Positions 12,061 through 23,089 of a stretch of 64,000 bases of DNA are shown here, one piece after another. The notes beneath the pieces were generated by a model. That model was not told the origin of the DNA and made no database searches. It saw only the letters and a program-made list of their open reading frames with translations. Both the position numbers and the translations under genes were made by a program. Every line of letters starts with the position of its first letter. Positions within the stretch are counted from its first letter, which is position 1. Origin of the DNA: Lutjanus erythropterus (Eukaryota > Chordata > Actinopteri > Lutjaniformes > Lutjanidae); assembly GCA_020091685.1 (NCBI GenBank), contig CM034613.1, positions 21,736,801-21,800,800 on the forward strand, given 5' to 3'.

Positions 12061-12310
12061 GCTACACTTTATCACTTCACTGCGCACTTGCAACTCAGAT
12101 ATTTTAGCAATTTTCAGTTATAAAATCGATGTTTCTGCAAAAAAGCCTTCCTCAGGATAACAAATATATAAGTGGTCTATTTTAATTTTTTTTCTGGTGT
12201 TGTGAGAAGACTCCTTACTGAAACACTGACCTTACATCAGAGTTACATGTGCAGGTTTCTGTTCTCTTTGTAATATCTGCCAGCAAGGAAGTATCTCGCT
12301 GCTGTTTTTC

Positions 12311-12640
12311 TATCAATGTAAAGCACTTGATGTGTGATTGTGTATCTGTGAAACGTGCTGTACAAATAAACTTTACTCACTTACTTACTCTGAGGTGGTT
12401 TTTTTTACCTTTATTTATTCAGGGAGGTTTCACCGAGAGGAGGCCTCTTGCAGGGACGCTCTGATCACATTCGCACAGTTACACACATTCACACCTGGAA
12501 GCTGTCCAGTACAACCACGGTCTGATCTGCAGGCTACTGAGCAGCTTCACTGGAGCCTGTTGGGGTTAAGGGTCTTGCTCAAGGGCACCTCAGCGGTGGT
12601 AATGAGGGAGGGGTACGTGCTACTTTTTCACTTTCCACAC
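12311..12640 (+). mobile_element. LINE/SINE-derived tails (composite)
   Basis: The part 12,311-12,390 (AATGTAAAGCACTTGATGTG, then GTGAAACGTGCTGTACAAAT, then AAACTTTACTC with CTTACTTACT) matches the 3' tail of fish L2/CR1-like LINEs and SINEs that borrow it, ending in a short tandem repeat. It is followed at 12,396-12,605 by a second common fish repeat containing TTGCTCAAGGGCACCTCAGC (12,575). The 145-codon frame across it is therefore not a gene. Confidence 0.6.
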
Positions 12641-13830
12641 CCAGATTTAAGGCACAGTCGCACAGGCGTGAATGCAGGGAAGTGGCCACGTCCTGCCAAG
12701 GCGAACGCCACACACACACACGTCTTTGCTCTTGCAACCGGAGTTGAGTTAGGATTCAAATTCGCACATGTGTGACCGTGCCCTTATCCTGCCGGTCTGG
12801 GGATTGAACAGCTCGACAAACTCCCGGTCTCAAGCTCACCTCTGTAACCTTGCGTCCATCACTACCTTGACCACTGATCTTTCTTGACCAACAGCGACAT
12901 AGAGGGGAACCCTAGTAGAATTTATCGTACTCCTTCTCTGGTAACATGTGAGCCAAAAAAAGGCTTGATTTAATGCCCACCACTGCACCATGCACAATCA
13001 AATCATCACATCAAACTTCAGCATATTAAATTATATCAAATTGTTGCATCATTATCACAAGTAGCAAAAAAAGGACTATTTTCAGTATAATAAATTGGTG
13101 ATTGTTGGTGCATGGACATACTGAAAGCATTAGTAGGATTTCATGGCATCTATCAGAGAGCTTACTGATTGTAAACGACTTGTGAAAAATGTGAAAGCTC
13201 TGTCTAGAGCCAGTGTTTGGTTTGTCCATTCTGGGCCACTGTAGAAACATGGTGGTGCAACATGCACGTGAAACCATTTCTTGCAAAAGCCAGGGGAAAA
13301 ATCATCAAGCAAAAATTGCTCTCGCAAGTTTCCTGTTATGGTTAAATGCTTTCAAGGACTAAAACACACAGTGGTCTGCCAAATCAGTACGTCTCCTTGA
13401 GCGATCAACGTACATTAATGTGCAGATTATTCAGTTGTAACAGTGACATCTTCAGTAGAAAACAGAAAAGGGTAATGACACCAAGTTCAGCATTAACCTT
13501 TGCCAAAACCATTACTCCTCACACTACACTTTTATTGAGAGTCATAAAAACAAAAGAGCAACTCCGCTCCTTTATTTAGTTACACTACAGCATTATGTCT
13601 GAGAGATAAATCACTGAAATCTGGCATCACAATATTTTTAATAACAACATATATGAATTTTTTAAATACCGGTGTGGTGCTCCCCTTTCATCTGACTCTG
13701 CCCACATGTGCTCCCCGTGTTTCCCAACACTGGGAGGGAACAATGTTTAGGATTTACCTACCATAGTATTAATTAATCATTTCACATCTGTAAGTGTGTA
13801 TGCCCATTTGGGTGCCTGTTCTGTTTGTTG
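12641..13830. other. Intergenic, no gene seen
   Basis: Mostly AT-rich unique DNA with no exon, RNA gene or clear repeat that I can support. Confidence 0.4.
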
Positions 13831-13836
13831 ACTCGG

Positions 13837-13998
13837 GTGTGTGTGTGTGAGTGTGTGACTGTGTGTGTTACAATGGTGCTTTGGCACTTTGGCACCTGCG
13901 CTACATTATAAACCTAAAGGCTTGGATAATAAGCTGCAGGTGCACTCCTGGCAAACAGAGAGGAGATGCAGGGGGGTGGCAGTGCTGGAGTGTTTGTG

Positions 13999-14030
<32 letters not shown>

Positions 14031-14031
14031 A
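13837..14031. repeat. (GT)n microsatellites
   Basis: An imperfect GT tract at about 13,837-13,868 and a cleaner TG run at 14,005-14,030, followed by a G7 run. Confidence 0.85.
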
Positions 14032-14154
14032 TTGGGGGGGTCACCTGCTGTTGCCGGTTGGCACTCTACATTAGCAAGTATATGACATCAACCTGGCTGC
14101 TATACTTCGCTCCATACGCCGCATTCGCTGGACTTTTTTTTTTTTAACGGCGGA

Positions 14155-14440
14155 AGCGACGCTTCTTCCAGGAAATTGGCTTCAAAGCACTCAACAAAGA
14201 GACCAACTCTTTTGTAAATCATTCCCTCCGGTCTGTGGCACTGTCAATAATTATTGATGTTAATTAGCGCGATGATTAGGGTAATTTCTTTATAGCTGTG
14301 TTGGCAGGTATGCAAAGTAAAGCCGGGCTGATGGAACGGACCACAGAAGGGGCTTCTCTCATTGACAGCACCCGGAGTTGAAGTGACAGCCAATAAGGAG
14401 GCAATCTACTTCATGAAAATGTAATTAAGTGATGAATGGT
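14155..14440. promoter_or_regulatory. Candidate conserved non-coding element, homeodomain-rich
   Basis: One of the stronger enhancer-like blocks. It has CTGTCAATAATTATTGATGT at 14,241-14,260 directly followed by TAATTAG at 14,261-14,267 and GATGATTA at 14,271-14,278, then CATGAAAATGTAATTAAGTG near 14,412. Clustered TAATTA, CAATAA and TGATTA words are typical of HOX/PBX/LIM-type sites. No open frame is maintained and no repeat family is recognised. Confidence 0.38.
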
Positions 14441-14625
14441 GCGATGTATAGACTCTGGCACTATAATATTGCACTCCCACCTGTGAAAATACTGGCTGCA
14501 ATAATTGTTTATGTTGGGGGGAGGCCACTTTATTTATATAATGCAGGCAGGCTTGTGTTGGTATCTCAAGTATGGATTCCATAAGTATCTGCCTCATGTA
14601 ACCCCCCAAACTGAACACACACACC

Positions 14626-16213
14626 ACACTCTGAGAAATAAAGGTGCTAACAGGAACCATACAGGGTTCTTTGGCTTGTCCCCGTGGAGGAACCATTTTT
14701 GCTTCCCAGCAGAACCTTTTTAAATGGTTCCACTTGGAAAGTTTTCAGTGGGTTTTACCGAGAAACCAGCATAAAGGCACATCTGTGACAGGTTCAACCC
14801 AGAGCCCCCTTTCTTTCCACATTCAAAGGGTGCTAATTAGAACCCATCTGGGGGATTCTACCAAAAACCCTTTTATGTTCCAAGAGTTTCATACAGAACC
14901 CATCCAGGGGGTTCTACCAAGAACGCTTTGTCATTTGGAGTTGATATTTGGCAATTACCAGATTTTCACTGTCACACTTGTTTTTACTTAAAAGTGTTGG
15001 GTTCTCCAGCTTGTCCTCATTTTGAACCCTTTCAGAGGGTTCTATCTAGAACCCAACATAAAGGGTTATACGTAGAATCCCCTGTGAGAAGTTCCAGCTA
15101 GAAACCCCTATGAGAGGTTCTACAGAGAGCGCTTCCATGGTGTAATGGTTCCACCTAGAGCCCTCTCTGGGGGTTCTATCCAGTACCTTTCCACATTCTA
15201 AGGATGCTAATTAGAACTCACCCAGGGGACTTAACTGAGAACCCTTTTATATTCCAAGGGATTCATAAAGAACCCACCTCAGAAAATTTACCAAGAACAA
15301 TTTGTCATTTAAAGGTGACATTTGGCAAAGGTGTTTACTATCCTTAGAAATAAAAGTGCTAACTAGAACAATATACGGATCTAAGTCTTTTCCCCACAGA
15401 ACCTTTTTTGGTTCCTGGTAGAACCTTTTAGAAAGGTTACACTTGGAACCCTTTCAGTGGGTTCGACCTAGAACCTAACATTAAGGGTTATACATAAAAA
15501 CTCTTGTGAAAGGTTCCATCCAGAACCCATTGTGACAGAGAACTCTTCTGTGGTGTAATGGTTCCACTGGGGGGATCTGGGGGATTTATCCTTAACCTTT
15601 CCACCCACAGGGTTCTACCAAGAACCCCCTATCATTTTACATTTGGCAAATACAAGGGTTTAACTATGACTCTTAGAAATAACAGTACTAGCTAGAAGCA
15701 CTTAAGGTTCTGGTTGCCTGGCTTGTCCACTTAGAACCCTTCTTGCTTCCTGATAGAACATTTTATAAAGGTTAGGTCGGTAAGTTCCACCCAGAAACCT
15801 CTATTAGAGGTACACCTTGTAAGGGTGCTATCAAGAACCCACCCAGAGTCTTCTAATGAGCAACCTTTTATATTCCAGTGTTTTCATCTACAGACCACCC
15901 AGGGGTTCTGCCGAGAGCCCTTTCATATTCTAAGGGGTTTCCTGTAGAACGCACTCAGGGGGAACCAAAAAGTATTATATTTTTTGTATAATATTCAAAA
16001 GGGTTTCACCTGTAACCATCTTGTCTTCTGAGGGTTCTGCGAGGAACCATATAGTATTCTACAGATGAGTCAAAATATTATTAAATCTCATAGATTGTAT
16101 ATTGTGATCATCAACACTTTCCTCAATAAAAGGTTCTTCAGAAGCAAATGGTTCTGGCTAGAACCTCAGTCCTTCAAGACAAACCCTTTTGGAACCCGTA
16201 TTTTTACGAGTGT
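14626..16213. mobile_element. Non-autonomous TIR element with internal GGTTC/GAACC palindromes
   Basis: The ends are inverted: ACACTCTGAGAAATA at 14,626 and TATTTTTACGAGTGT ending at 16,213. The interior is a long series of roughly 25-35 bp units centred on GGTTC..GAACC words (for example TTCTACCAAGAACGC at 14,913, AGGGTTCTATCTAGAACC at 15,036, GTTCTACCAAGAACCCC at 15,612). The start motif recurs internally at about 15,342 (CCTTAGAAATAAAAGTGCTA) and 15,669 (CTCTTAGAAATAACAGTACT), so the block holds three tandem or nested, partly truncated copies. A shorter copy lies at 33,161-33,643. No transposase frame. Confidence 0.75.
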
Positions 16214-16860
16214 AAAACGTGCTGCTGATTACACTGTATGAATTCTGCAAAGATATGGTTCCTACAGCACATTTTTAGAGTGACAAAAGATGTTTTCCAG
16301 TGTGAGAGATGAAAAAAAAAAAAAAGAAATTGTGCCAAGCTTGAAATAAAGTTGCAGACTTCACAAAATCTTTTTCCAGCGTTTGGCTGCAGAAGATTGA
16401 TGAGTAAAATTCACATCATTATAGCTTTCGAATCCCTCACCTGCTTAACATTTACTGTACTTTCTACTGAAGCCCTGCTATACTCTGTTAATGGCTTCCA
16501 GACTTCATCTTGGCTGAAGCACGTCGACGTGATTGAGCGAGAATTCTCCTCTGAAGCTGGAAACTGTGACCGACTTTGACTCAGAAATGTTTGTATGTTT
16601 AATCTAAGACTGATACAGGATGAGTGTTTTTGGTTTAAACCTAATTTAAGGCTTTAAGAGAGTATCTGCCATCATTGTGTTTTGGTTTTAAAATGCATTC
16701 ACAGTAACTAGCTGTTTAACATTAACAAAGACCGTCAGCTTACCTGAATCAGGCTGTCTGGTTGTGAAGCATATCAAAATGACAAATTTGAAATCCTTGG
16801 TTTAGAAGTAAGGTAGCGAGGCAGAATACAACATATGGCACGGCGCGTTCAAACCTGGCA
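16214..16860. other. Intergenic, no gene seen
   Basis: AT-rich unique DNA with a poly(A) run at 16,312-16,325. The 75-codon frame at 16,352-16,579 has no splice context or family match. Confidence 0.4.
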
Positions 16861-17380
16861 ACAGGCAGAGGATTAACAATGAAGATTTCCTCTAAATGAA
16901 ACAGAACCCCCTCAAAAAAGGGCCGTCATTAAAAGGGCCGCAAGTGTAACCTTCACTTTCATGTGCCCATGGGAGTGAGCACGACAAGAGAGGGAGACTT
17001 TTTGATTCTTTCAGCTGCATTTGGAGAGAGACTGAACATGCACCGAGCTCGCGGATCTTCTCATCCACACTTTCCCATATGGCATATGGATCTGGGTGTA
17101 GATCGAAGGATGAGACACATGCATAAAAAAAAAGAAAGAAAAAGGAAAAAAGGAGTCCCATATGTGTGTCTGTTTCTCTTCATTAGCTCCCAGCCAAACA
17201 GAAGTACCTCCTCAGCAGCTTGATTGAAATTAATGTTTTTAAAAATGTCAAGACGGACGCAGTTCATTTACACAAGGACTTGACATCACAAACGCGACTG
17301 TTCTCTGAGATTTTGACATTGCCTCGAAAAAGGCTCTCAAATTTATGAAATATATGTGATGTTTAAGGTGCATGTAAAAG
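16861..17380. promoter_or_regulatory. Candidate conserved non-coding element
   Basis: Contains AAAAAAGGGCCGTCATTAAA (16,914), AACCTTCACTTTCATGTGCC (16,949) and GAAATTAATGTTTTTAAAAA (17,226) in non-repetitive DNA. The embedded purine tract (17,126-17,156) is low complexity. Texture-based call. Confidence 0.25.
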
Positions 17381-17633
17381 ATTCACCTTGATATCCCTTC
17401 GGTGTAACACCGCTGTTGGTGAAATAGTAAATGAAGGAAGACGGAGGGAGTGTTAAGACCGGTATAACAACATGGCTTCCAGTCATACTGGAGGTGAGCA
17501 ACATGCAGCGCTAACCTGACATGACCCTGAGAATTCATACTGCAAGATGCAGCTTGGCACAGATTATTCCTGGCATTCATATATATTTTGAACTGAATTC
17601 ATTTAGACATTTCAGCTTTTTAACCATGCAACC

Positions 17634-18013
17634 TTAAAGGGGTGGTTCAGATTTTTTGAAGAGGGGTTGTAGAGGTACTTATCCATAGTCAGTGTGTTAC
17701 CTACAGAGATGGCGGTTGGCACATTCCCAGTTTGGAGAGGAAGCAGAGAGTGCAACAGAAGAGTACCAGCATGTACCGCTGTGAACACAGTCAGCGGCGA
17801 AACGTATTTTTAGCGACCTCAAAAAAGGCCCGCCTAAAAAAGAAAAAATCAGTTTAAGAAAGACAGAATTTTCTAATGGAGAACTGAAGTCCTCACATCC
17901 ATCGACAAGAACGCCACTGCTTCTCCAAACTGGAGGTAAAAGGAAAAAACGGACCTGTACTTTGATGTTTTAATTTAGCCCATGTTCCATTTGTTAACAC
18001 AAAGGGGGCGGGG
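17634..18013. mobile_element. Fold-back repeat fragment plus start of an older repeat
   Basis: Left arm: AAAGGGGTGGTTCAGATTTT (17,636), GGTACTTATCCATAGTCAGT (17,673), GGCACATTCCCAGTTTGGAG (17,718). A partial right arm, CTTCTCCAAACTGGAGG, ends near 17,937. A diverged relative with both arms is at 23,500-24,245. From about 17,950 a second repeat begins (CATGTTCCATTTGTTAACAC, AAAGGGGGCGGGG) and resumes after the hAT insertion at 18,918. Confidence 0.6.
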
Positions 18014-18021
18014 TTTAAGAC

Positions 18022-18909
18022 TAGACTTGCACCGATTTCAACTTTAGCCGATTCCGATTTCCGATTTTTGAGGGGTCTGGCCTACCAATTCCGATTTTGG
18101 CTGATTCTGATTTTCAGCCTTTCTAAGAACTGTAATTGACAGCATTCACAAACATTTTTGCAACTTTTCTTGTAAATATGTTCATAATAAGACACTGACT
18201 ATTTAATATTCATTTAATACTTTCTCCAAAATCCTCCAGATTACAACCAGGCCTTATTATAATTTTATATTAAGATTATGAATTGGGTGAACGTGATCTC
18301 GCGAGATCATCTCGCGGGATTTCGCGGGACGCGATTTCACGTGATCTCCTGTGGAAGCAGAGGTAAACAAACCGGAGACTGACGCGGTGCAACAGTTTGA
18401 AGTAAAACTTTGCGTGAGAAAAACAGACACAGAAGTTAAAGGAGTCTGGATGAGAAAATGTTTGAGGAGACACATCAACACAAGTTGTTTATTCTTCAGC
18501 CAGAACAGGAGGTGAGATTTGAACTGTCCCTCTGTGAACAGCAGTCTGCTGCTAGCTTGCTAGCATTAGCCTGAAGAGCTAGAGAGTTTAAGGCTGTTTT
18601 GCGACATTGTCAGCTGCTCTGTCTCGTTGTAGACTGTCTGTCTTCTCTTTATCCTGTTCTTGGAATCTGTCGCTGACACCAGCTTCATGCAAGCAAGCGT
18701 CAGAGTGTGTGTAGCTGGTATCAGCGCTGTGTTGATGTCACGGTCAGTTTGTCTGCTGCGCGCATGACGTGACCATCGTGCAGAACATGTGTGTGACAAT
18801 AACGGGCACAGAACCGGAGTTGTGACGCTGACCGGCTGGTCACCGGTCAAGGCCAGTCACGTGAAAACCGGCCGATTCCGAGCATTGTCAATTAATCGGT
18901 GCAAGTCCA
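18022..18909. mobile_element. Non-autonomous hAT-type transposon, 888 bp
   Basis: Terminal inverted repeats TAGACTTGCACCGATT (18,022) and AATCGGTGCAAGTCCA (ending 18,909) differ at a single position. The insertion is flanked by a perfect 8 bp duplication, TTTAAGAC, at 18,014-18,021 and 18,910-18,917, the size diagnostic of hAT transposases. Removing the element restores a continuous older repeat. Subterminal CCGATT words are repeated, as hAT transposases often need. There is no transposase frame, so mobilisation would need a partner in trans. Inside lies a CpG-rich patch with a perfect TCTCGCGAGA (18,297-18,306). Confidence 0.9.
18297..18306. promoter_or_regulatory. TCTCGCGAGA palindrome (ZBTB33/Kaiso-type promoter motif)
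   Basis: A perfect 10 bp palindrome inside the hAT element, followed by related CGCG words (ATCTCGCGGGATTT, TTCGCGGGACGCG) up to about 18,334. In vertebrates TCTCGCGAGA is a strong core-promoter element bound by ZBTB33. A possible splice donor (GCAGAG|GTAAAC) follows at about 18,357-18,368, so this may be a leftover promoter and first exon of the parent transposase gene. Confidence 0.5.
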
Positions 18910-18917
18910 TTTAAGAC

Positions 18918-19085
18918 CTATACTGCAACCAGCCAGCAGGAGGCAACTGAGACGTTCTGGTTTCACTTTTGGGGAGCTGTCATGTTGTCCGTCTTTATAT
19001 ATGTCAGTGATGGACATTTCTAGGTCTTCATTAGCGACATGCTCCACTTCTTTTTTCCACCGCTTTGTGGCTAACATTTTCTGAC
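18918..19085 (+). mobile_element. Older interspersed repeat, right part
   Basis: CTATACTGCAACCAGCCAGC, CACTTTTGGGGAGCTGTCAT and GTCTTTATATATGTCAGTGA correspond to a common teleost repeat (canonical ..CTATACTGCAGCCAGCCACCAGG.., ..CTTTATATACAGTC..). It continues the sequence cut by the hAT insertion. Confidence 0.55.
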
Positions 19086-20095
19086 TATTGTTTTGTGCAG
19101 GACAGGTTATGTACAGTGTGTTTATCAGAGGCTTTTAACTTATAATAACTGCGTGCTGCAACTTGAAACGGTGAGAAAACGGTTAAGTTCAATCCATTAA
19201 TGCCGCAGCTCCATTCCCACTGCAGTGACCCCTCCCTCTGCTAGCCACCAAGTGTGGACAAAGTACCCATTGTACCACTGCCCTCATTCTTCCTGCAACA
19301 CCAACCCTCTAAGAATTTCCCTATCCCCACCCCTGCGAACTTAAACCTAAATTTAGTCACATATATATACAATATATATTTTTGATTAATTAGACATAAT
19401 GACTTGCCAAAACACCACTTATCTAAGTCATAAAATTGTGCCTGACCTCATTATCAAGATAAAGCACTTAAAAGTTACCTGCGGTGTTAATGCACTGTGC
19501 TTTCTAATCAAGGCGTCCAGTCCTGTGACTTCTTTCTCCTTGAGTTTTCAGCTGATGAAGATTCTGGAACTAATCCCCTTTTTTCTTTGTCCAGTTTTGT
19601 AGACATTTTGTTTGTTTTTTTTATTTTAAAATAAAGAAATAAGTCAAAGTTAATAACCAGGAAGCTCACTTTGCACCATGTGTGCACCGGCATTAAGTAT
19701 ATGCTGCATATTTCATTTCTGGCATGAGATATTTAATTCAACATTATTACCAATGCACAGTCGTCTGATTATGCATATAGAATAAATGTATTTCTTGTTG
19801 CATTTTAGATGTACTGCATTGTCATTAATTGCACTACAGTCAGTCGCTGAATCTTTCACCTGTTCACCTCATCCAGAAACCCTGTGGACTTCTCTGGGGC
19901 CCGAGCTAATCTGAGATGGACTGATGCAAAGTGGAAAAGTCCTTTCCGGGCTAAAGGAGGAAAAGGACCATTTCGATTGTTATTGCTAACTTCAACAGCC
20001 AGAATCTGTGACCGTATGGGCGTGTGTTGGTGCCCACATCTGTGAAGGCCCCAGTAATGCTGAAAGGTATGTAAAGATTTTGGAGCAACACGGCT
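19086..20095. other. Intergenic, no gene seen
   Basis: Mixed unique DNA, AT-rich in its second half; no exon or clear repeat. Confidence 0.4.
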
Positions 20096-20292
20096 TGCTA
20101 TCTTACAGTGGTATCCAACTTTTTGGATGTGTTGCAGGCATCAGAATTAGAAAAACAATAGAGTGAAACAGTTTGAACACTGAACATCTTGTTTTTGTTC
20201 TTTATTTAACTGAATATAGTTTTAAACGTTTTTGCAAATCATTGCATTCAGTTTTTTATTTGTTTTACACAACTTTTTGGAATGCTGCTTTT
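20096..20292. mobile_element. Truncated copy of the 1.28 kb TIR element
   Basis: Words GAACATCTTG, ACTGAATATAG, TTTGCAAATCATTGCATTC and ACAACTTTTTGGAATGC match the right third of the element at 53,043-54,324 and its usual teleost relatives (TTTGCAAATCATTGTATTC). The left part is missing. Confidence 0.6.
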
Positions 20293-20620
20293 AGGTTTAT
20301 AGCTATTTAGTTGAATTGAAGAACTAAATTTATACTGAATGTGCTGTGTGCCATATGTGCTTTTATTGGAAAAAAAATAGAACTTCCTTATAAAGTAATC
20401 CTGAAGTCAGGAAAACTGACTATTTTCTTAGCACCCTACATATTGATTAATCCCCCGGAAGAGGACAAATTCTGGTGCTGGCCAAACTCAACAGGAAATT
20501 CCAGCATCCTAAACCCATCCAGGTCTGACAACCTTTCTCCGAGTTGAAAAGCATATGTGCAATATTTCTCATCACACAGACATCATCAATTTGCACATGG
20601 CCTCCCCTTGACAGTTCTTA
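20293..20620. other. Intergenic, no gene seen
   Basis: AT-rich unique DNA without supported features. Confidence 0.4.
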
Positions 20621-20624
20621 CCCA

Positions 20625-21070
20625 CGTTCCCTAGTGGGACGGGGATAAATCTGCTGTTACCTTGCAGAAGGTGTTGACACTGGGCCTGGCACCAATGAAT
20701 TGCACTGTTGCCTCAATTAGCTGCTCGGGATCTTGTGTCAGAGCCATGAGGACAAGGGGGTGATGTGATACCCTGCAGTCGCTGCTCTGTCGCTTACCTG
20801 GTGGCCCCATAGTGTGTCTTAGCATATCATATGCCGGTGCACGCTCCCGGCTCTTTTTACATGGATTCGGCAGAAAGAACATCCACTGGGGCCTCTGCGG
20901 GTCCGCAGCTCCTCCTCGGGCGAGGTGTGCACCTCTCTAACCAGGGCCAGACCTGGTGGGGAATACGTTACAGCTGATGTGATGTCAAATATTCTCTGGA
21001 AAGTAGTAGTTGCCAGCAGGATTAAGGTTAAGGAGCATTCTGGTGCTGGATCTGCACTTAGGGGCATCTT
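20625..21070. promoter_or_regulatory. Candidate conserved non-coding element
   Basis: GC-balanced, repeat-free block containing ATGAATTGCACTGTTGCCTC (20,695), AATTAGCTGCTCGGGATCTT (20,715) and AGCTGATGTGATGTCAAATA (20,971). Two overlapping minus-strand frames lack splice sites and family matches. Texture-based call. Confidence 0.3.
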
Positions 21071-21265
21071 GTAGCTCGGAGGAAGTAGTGCCGGCAGAAG
21101 GGGGCGAGTGTACCTCCCTGTTACCCCCTAGCCACCCTCCTCCAACCGCCATCTGATGTGAGGTAACATGTGAGGGCGAGCTTCCATCTGTCCACGGTAT
21201 ACGCTAGCAGAAGGTGCAGCTAATGAGGCTTGATTTGCTGCTGCACCTGCCTCCAATCTGGGGGG

Positions 21266-21378
21266 TGATGGTAGTGGTGGTGGTGGTGGTGGTGGTTGTG
21301 TGTTTGTGTGTGTGTATGTGTGTGTTCTGGGGATGCTCGATCTCACCAGCCTCTCCTCCTCCTCCTCCTCCTCCTCCA
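21266..21378. repeat. (GGT)n, (GT)n and (CCT)n simple repeats
   Basis: A GGT run at about 21,272-21,296 passes into GT repeats to about 21,326, and a clean CCT run follows at 21,353-21,377. The proline- or glutamate-rich frames crossing this stretch are by-products. Confidence 0.85.
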
Positions 21379-21399
21379 CACGCCCCCTCTCCCCCTCAA

Positions 21400-22140
21400 G
21401 GTGTAATCATTGGTTAGCTTGTATGGGAGCGCCTGCAGGTTGATGGACCCTGGGAATTCATTAGGAAGTAGGTGAGGACTTGGGTTGAAAGGGCCTTTTG
21501 ACCTGCCTCCAAACACCCTCACATTACAAAGCAGAGGACGATTCAAAGGGAGCGGGGAGTCAGCCAACTTGTCGATGTGTCTTCACTGATGGTGCGTTAC
21601 CCTGCCTGTTGTTAAAAGGGAACATTTTCATGCTCGTATTGCTTTTTTTTTTGTTGCAACAATTCCTCCAGAAATCAAGCTTATTCCAAACCAGTTGTTG
21701 CACGAGAATCTAGTTAAAGTTTATGAATTGCAACCAAAACAAGATCTTTTTTTTAGTTGTTGAAGATGAGGTTGTTTTGCTCCAGATGGTGTGAGGGGGA
21801 GGTGTTATGTCCACATGTTAAATGCAGCATGTTTATCCCCCTTCTCTGTTCCCTGTCACAGATACCATTTGACACAAGAGCTCTTCGGGGGCCAGTTATT
21901 CCAGGCCATTGAATCCAGATCAAAACCAGCCCTGTGTGTTTTTGTGACTCAGTGTTCAGCTCCCCTTTTTTCTTCACAACCAGTCCCTCGCTGCTTCTGG
22001 AACTGAGAGGGGAAGGCAAATCCTCGCCGCAGCTCTGTGCATTATAAGCCGCAAATATGAGCAGCTCTCTGGAGGCAGACACATCCTAACGGTGTGTTCA
22101 GGTCTTTGTCACTCAGTCATCTAAAATGTTGTATTTGAGC
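21400..22140. other. Intergenic, no gene seen
   Basis: Unique DNA. The 109-codon minus-strand frame at 21,753-22,082 has no family resemblance or splice context. Confidence 0.4.
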
Positions 22141-22143
22141 GTG

Positions 22144-23050
22144 CATTGTAACAAAAAAAACATACAGGAATTTAGTGGAATCCCAGAGAAATCCTTAATT
22201 TATTTCTGGTAACTTCTTACTAGCTGTTGCTAGCTAGTTGTTATAACTTCCAGGAAAACATGGGATATGTAGAATATCCTAAAAACATAAAACAAGTAAA
22301 ACTTTAATCTACTTCACAGCATCATCAAACTATGTCTTATTGATTTAATGTGAGAGAGACCCCTAGCAGCATAACTTACATATTGTACATTTAATGTAAG
22401 CATATGCATTTTATTTATTCAAGTTAATTAAACTTAAAGTTTCTAGTATTTATTTTCAGAACTTATGAACTTGAAATGATTAGTTGAATCAATGTGAGAC
22501 TTAAAAACTCGAAATAAGTCATGGTTGTTTGTTTGCACAATAATGAAAACACTGCAAATCATGATGAGGGTTAGTATAAAATTACATTTAAATTTTAATA
22601 TATTCACTGGGAGCAGTTTCATGTATTTGTGTCAACGCTGGAACAAAGTTGCTTCAACAGAAAGAAGCTGCTGAGAAATTTGTTTGAATGTCTTTCAGTA
22701 CAAGTTTATTTGGCTAGAAAGTTTATTAATTTGTTGTAATCATATCAAAATTACCTCAACTTGTCTTCAGATTCAGTCAGTTTGAAATTTTAAGGCAGCT
22801 CTGACACTTTTCAACTTAAAACAAATAATGTATTTTTACAATGATTGTGTCAGTGTGACTAAAGAGTTGTTGGTTCAGCTTAATATCTTAAACTTATTTA
22901 ATCTTTTCTCAAGTATAACTGAATTAATATCATGTTTATTTGACTAGAAAGTGTATTTATTTACAAAATTAGCTCAATTTGTCTTCTCAAATTAAGTCAA
23001 ATTAAAGAATTGAAGATATTAAGTTAAGGCAACTTTTCTTTTTTACAGTG
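22144..23050. mobile_element. AT-rich CACTGTAA-ended MITE-like element
   Basis: Starts CATTGTAACAAAAAAAA and ends CTTTTTTACAGTG (roughly inverted). The interior is a series of words such as CAAGTTAATTAAACTTAAAG (22,421), AATTACCTCAACTTGTCTTC (22,749) and AGAGTTGTTGGTTCAGCTTA (22,863). Related blocks lie at 25,117-25,900, 47,290-48,330 and 58,710-58,990. GCGTG flanks both ends if the element is taken as CATTGTAA..TTACAGT, but that duplication is too short to be decisive. Confidence 0.6.
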
Positions 23051-23089
23051 CGTGGTTTAGTGTAAGAATTTTTTTGGGGGTGGGGGGGG

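Noticed and set aside
12338..12775. 145-codon plus-strand open frame
   Set aside because: Lies across the tails of fish LINE/SINE-type repeats; no splice context.
22144..23050. Target-site duplication GCGTG for the CACTGTAA element
   Set aside because: Only 5 bp and dependent on an arbitrary choice of the end base.
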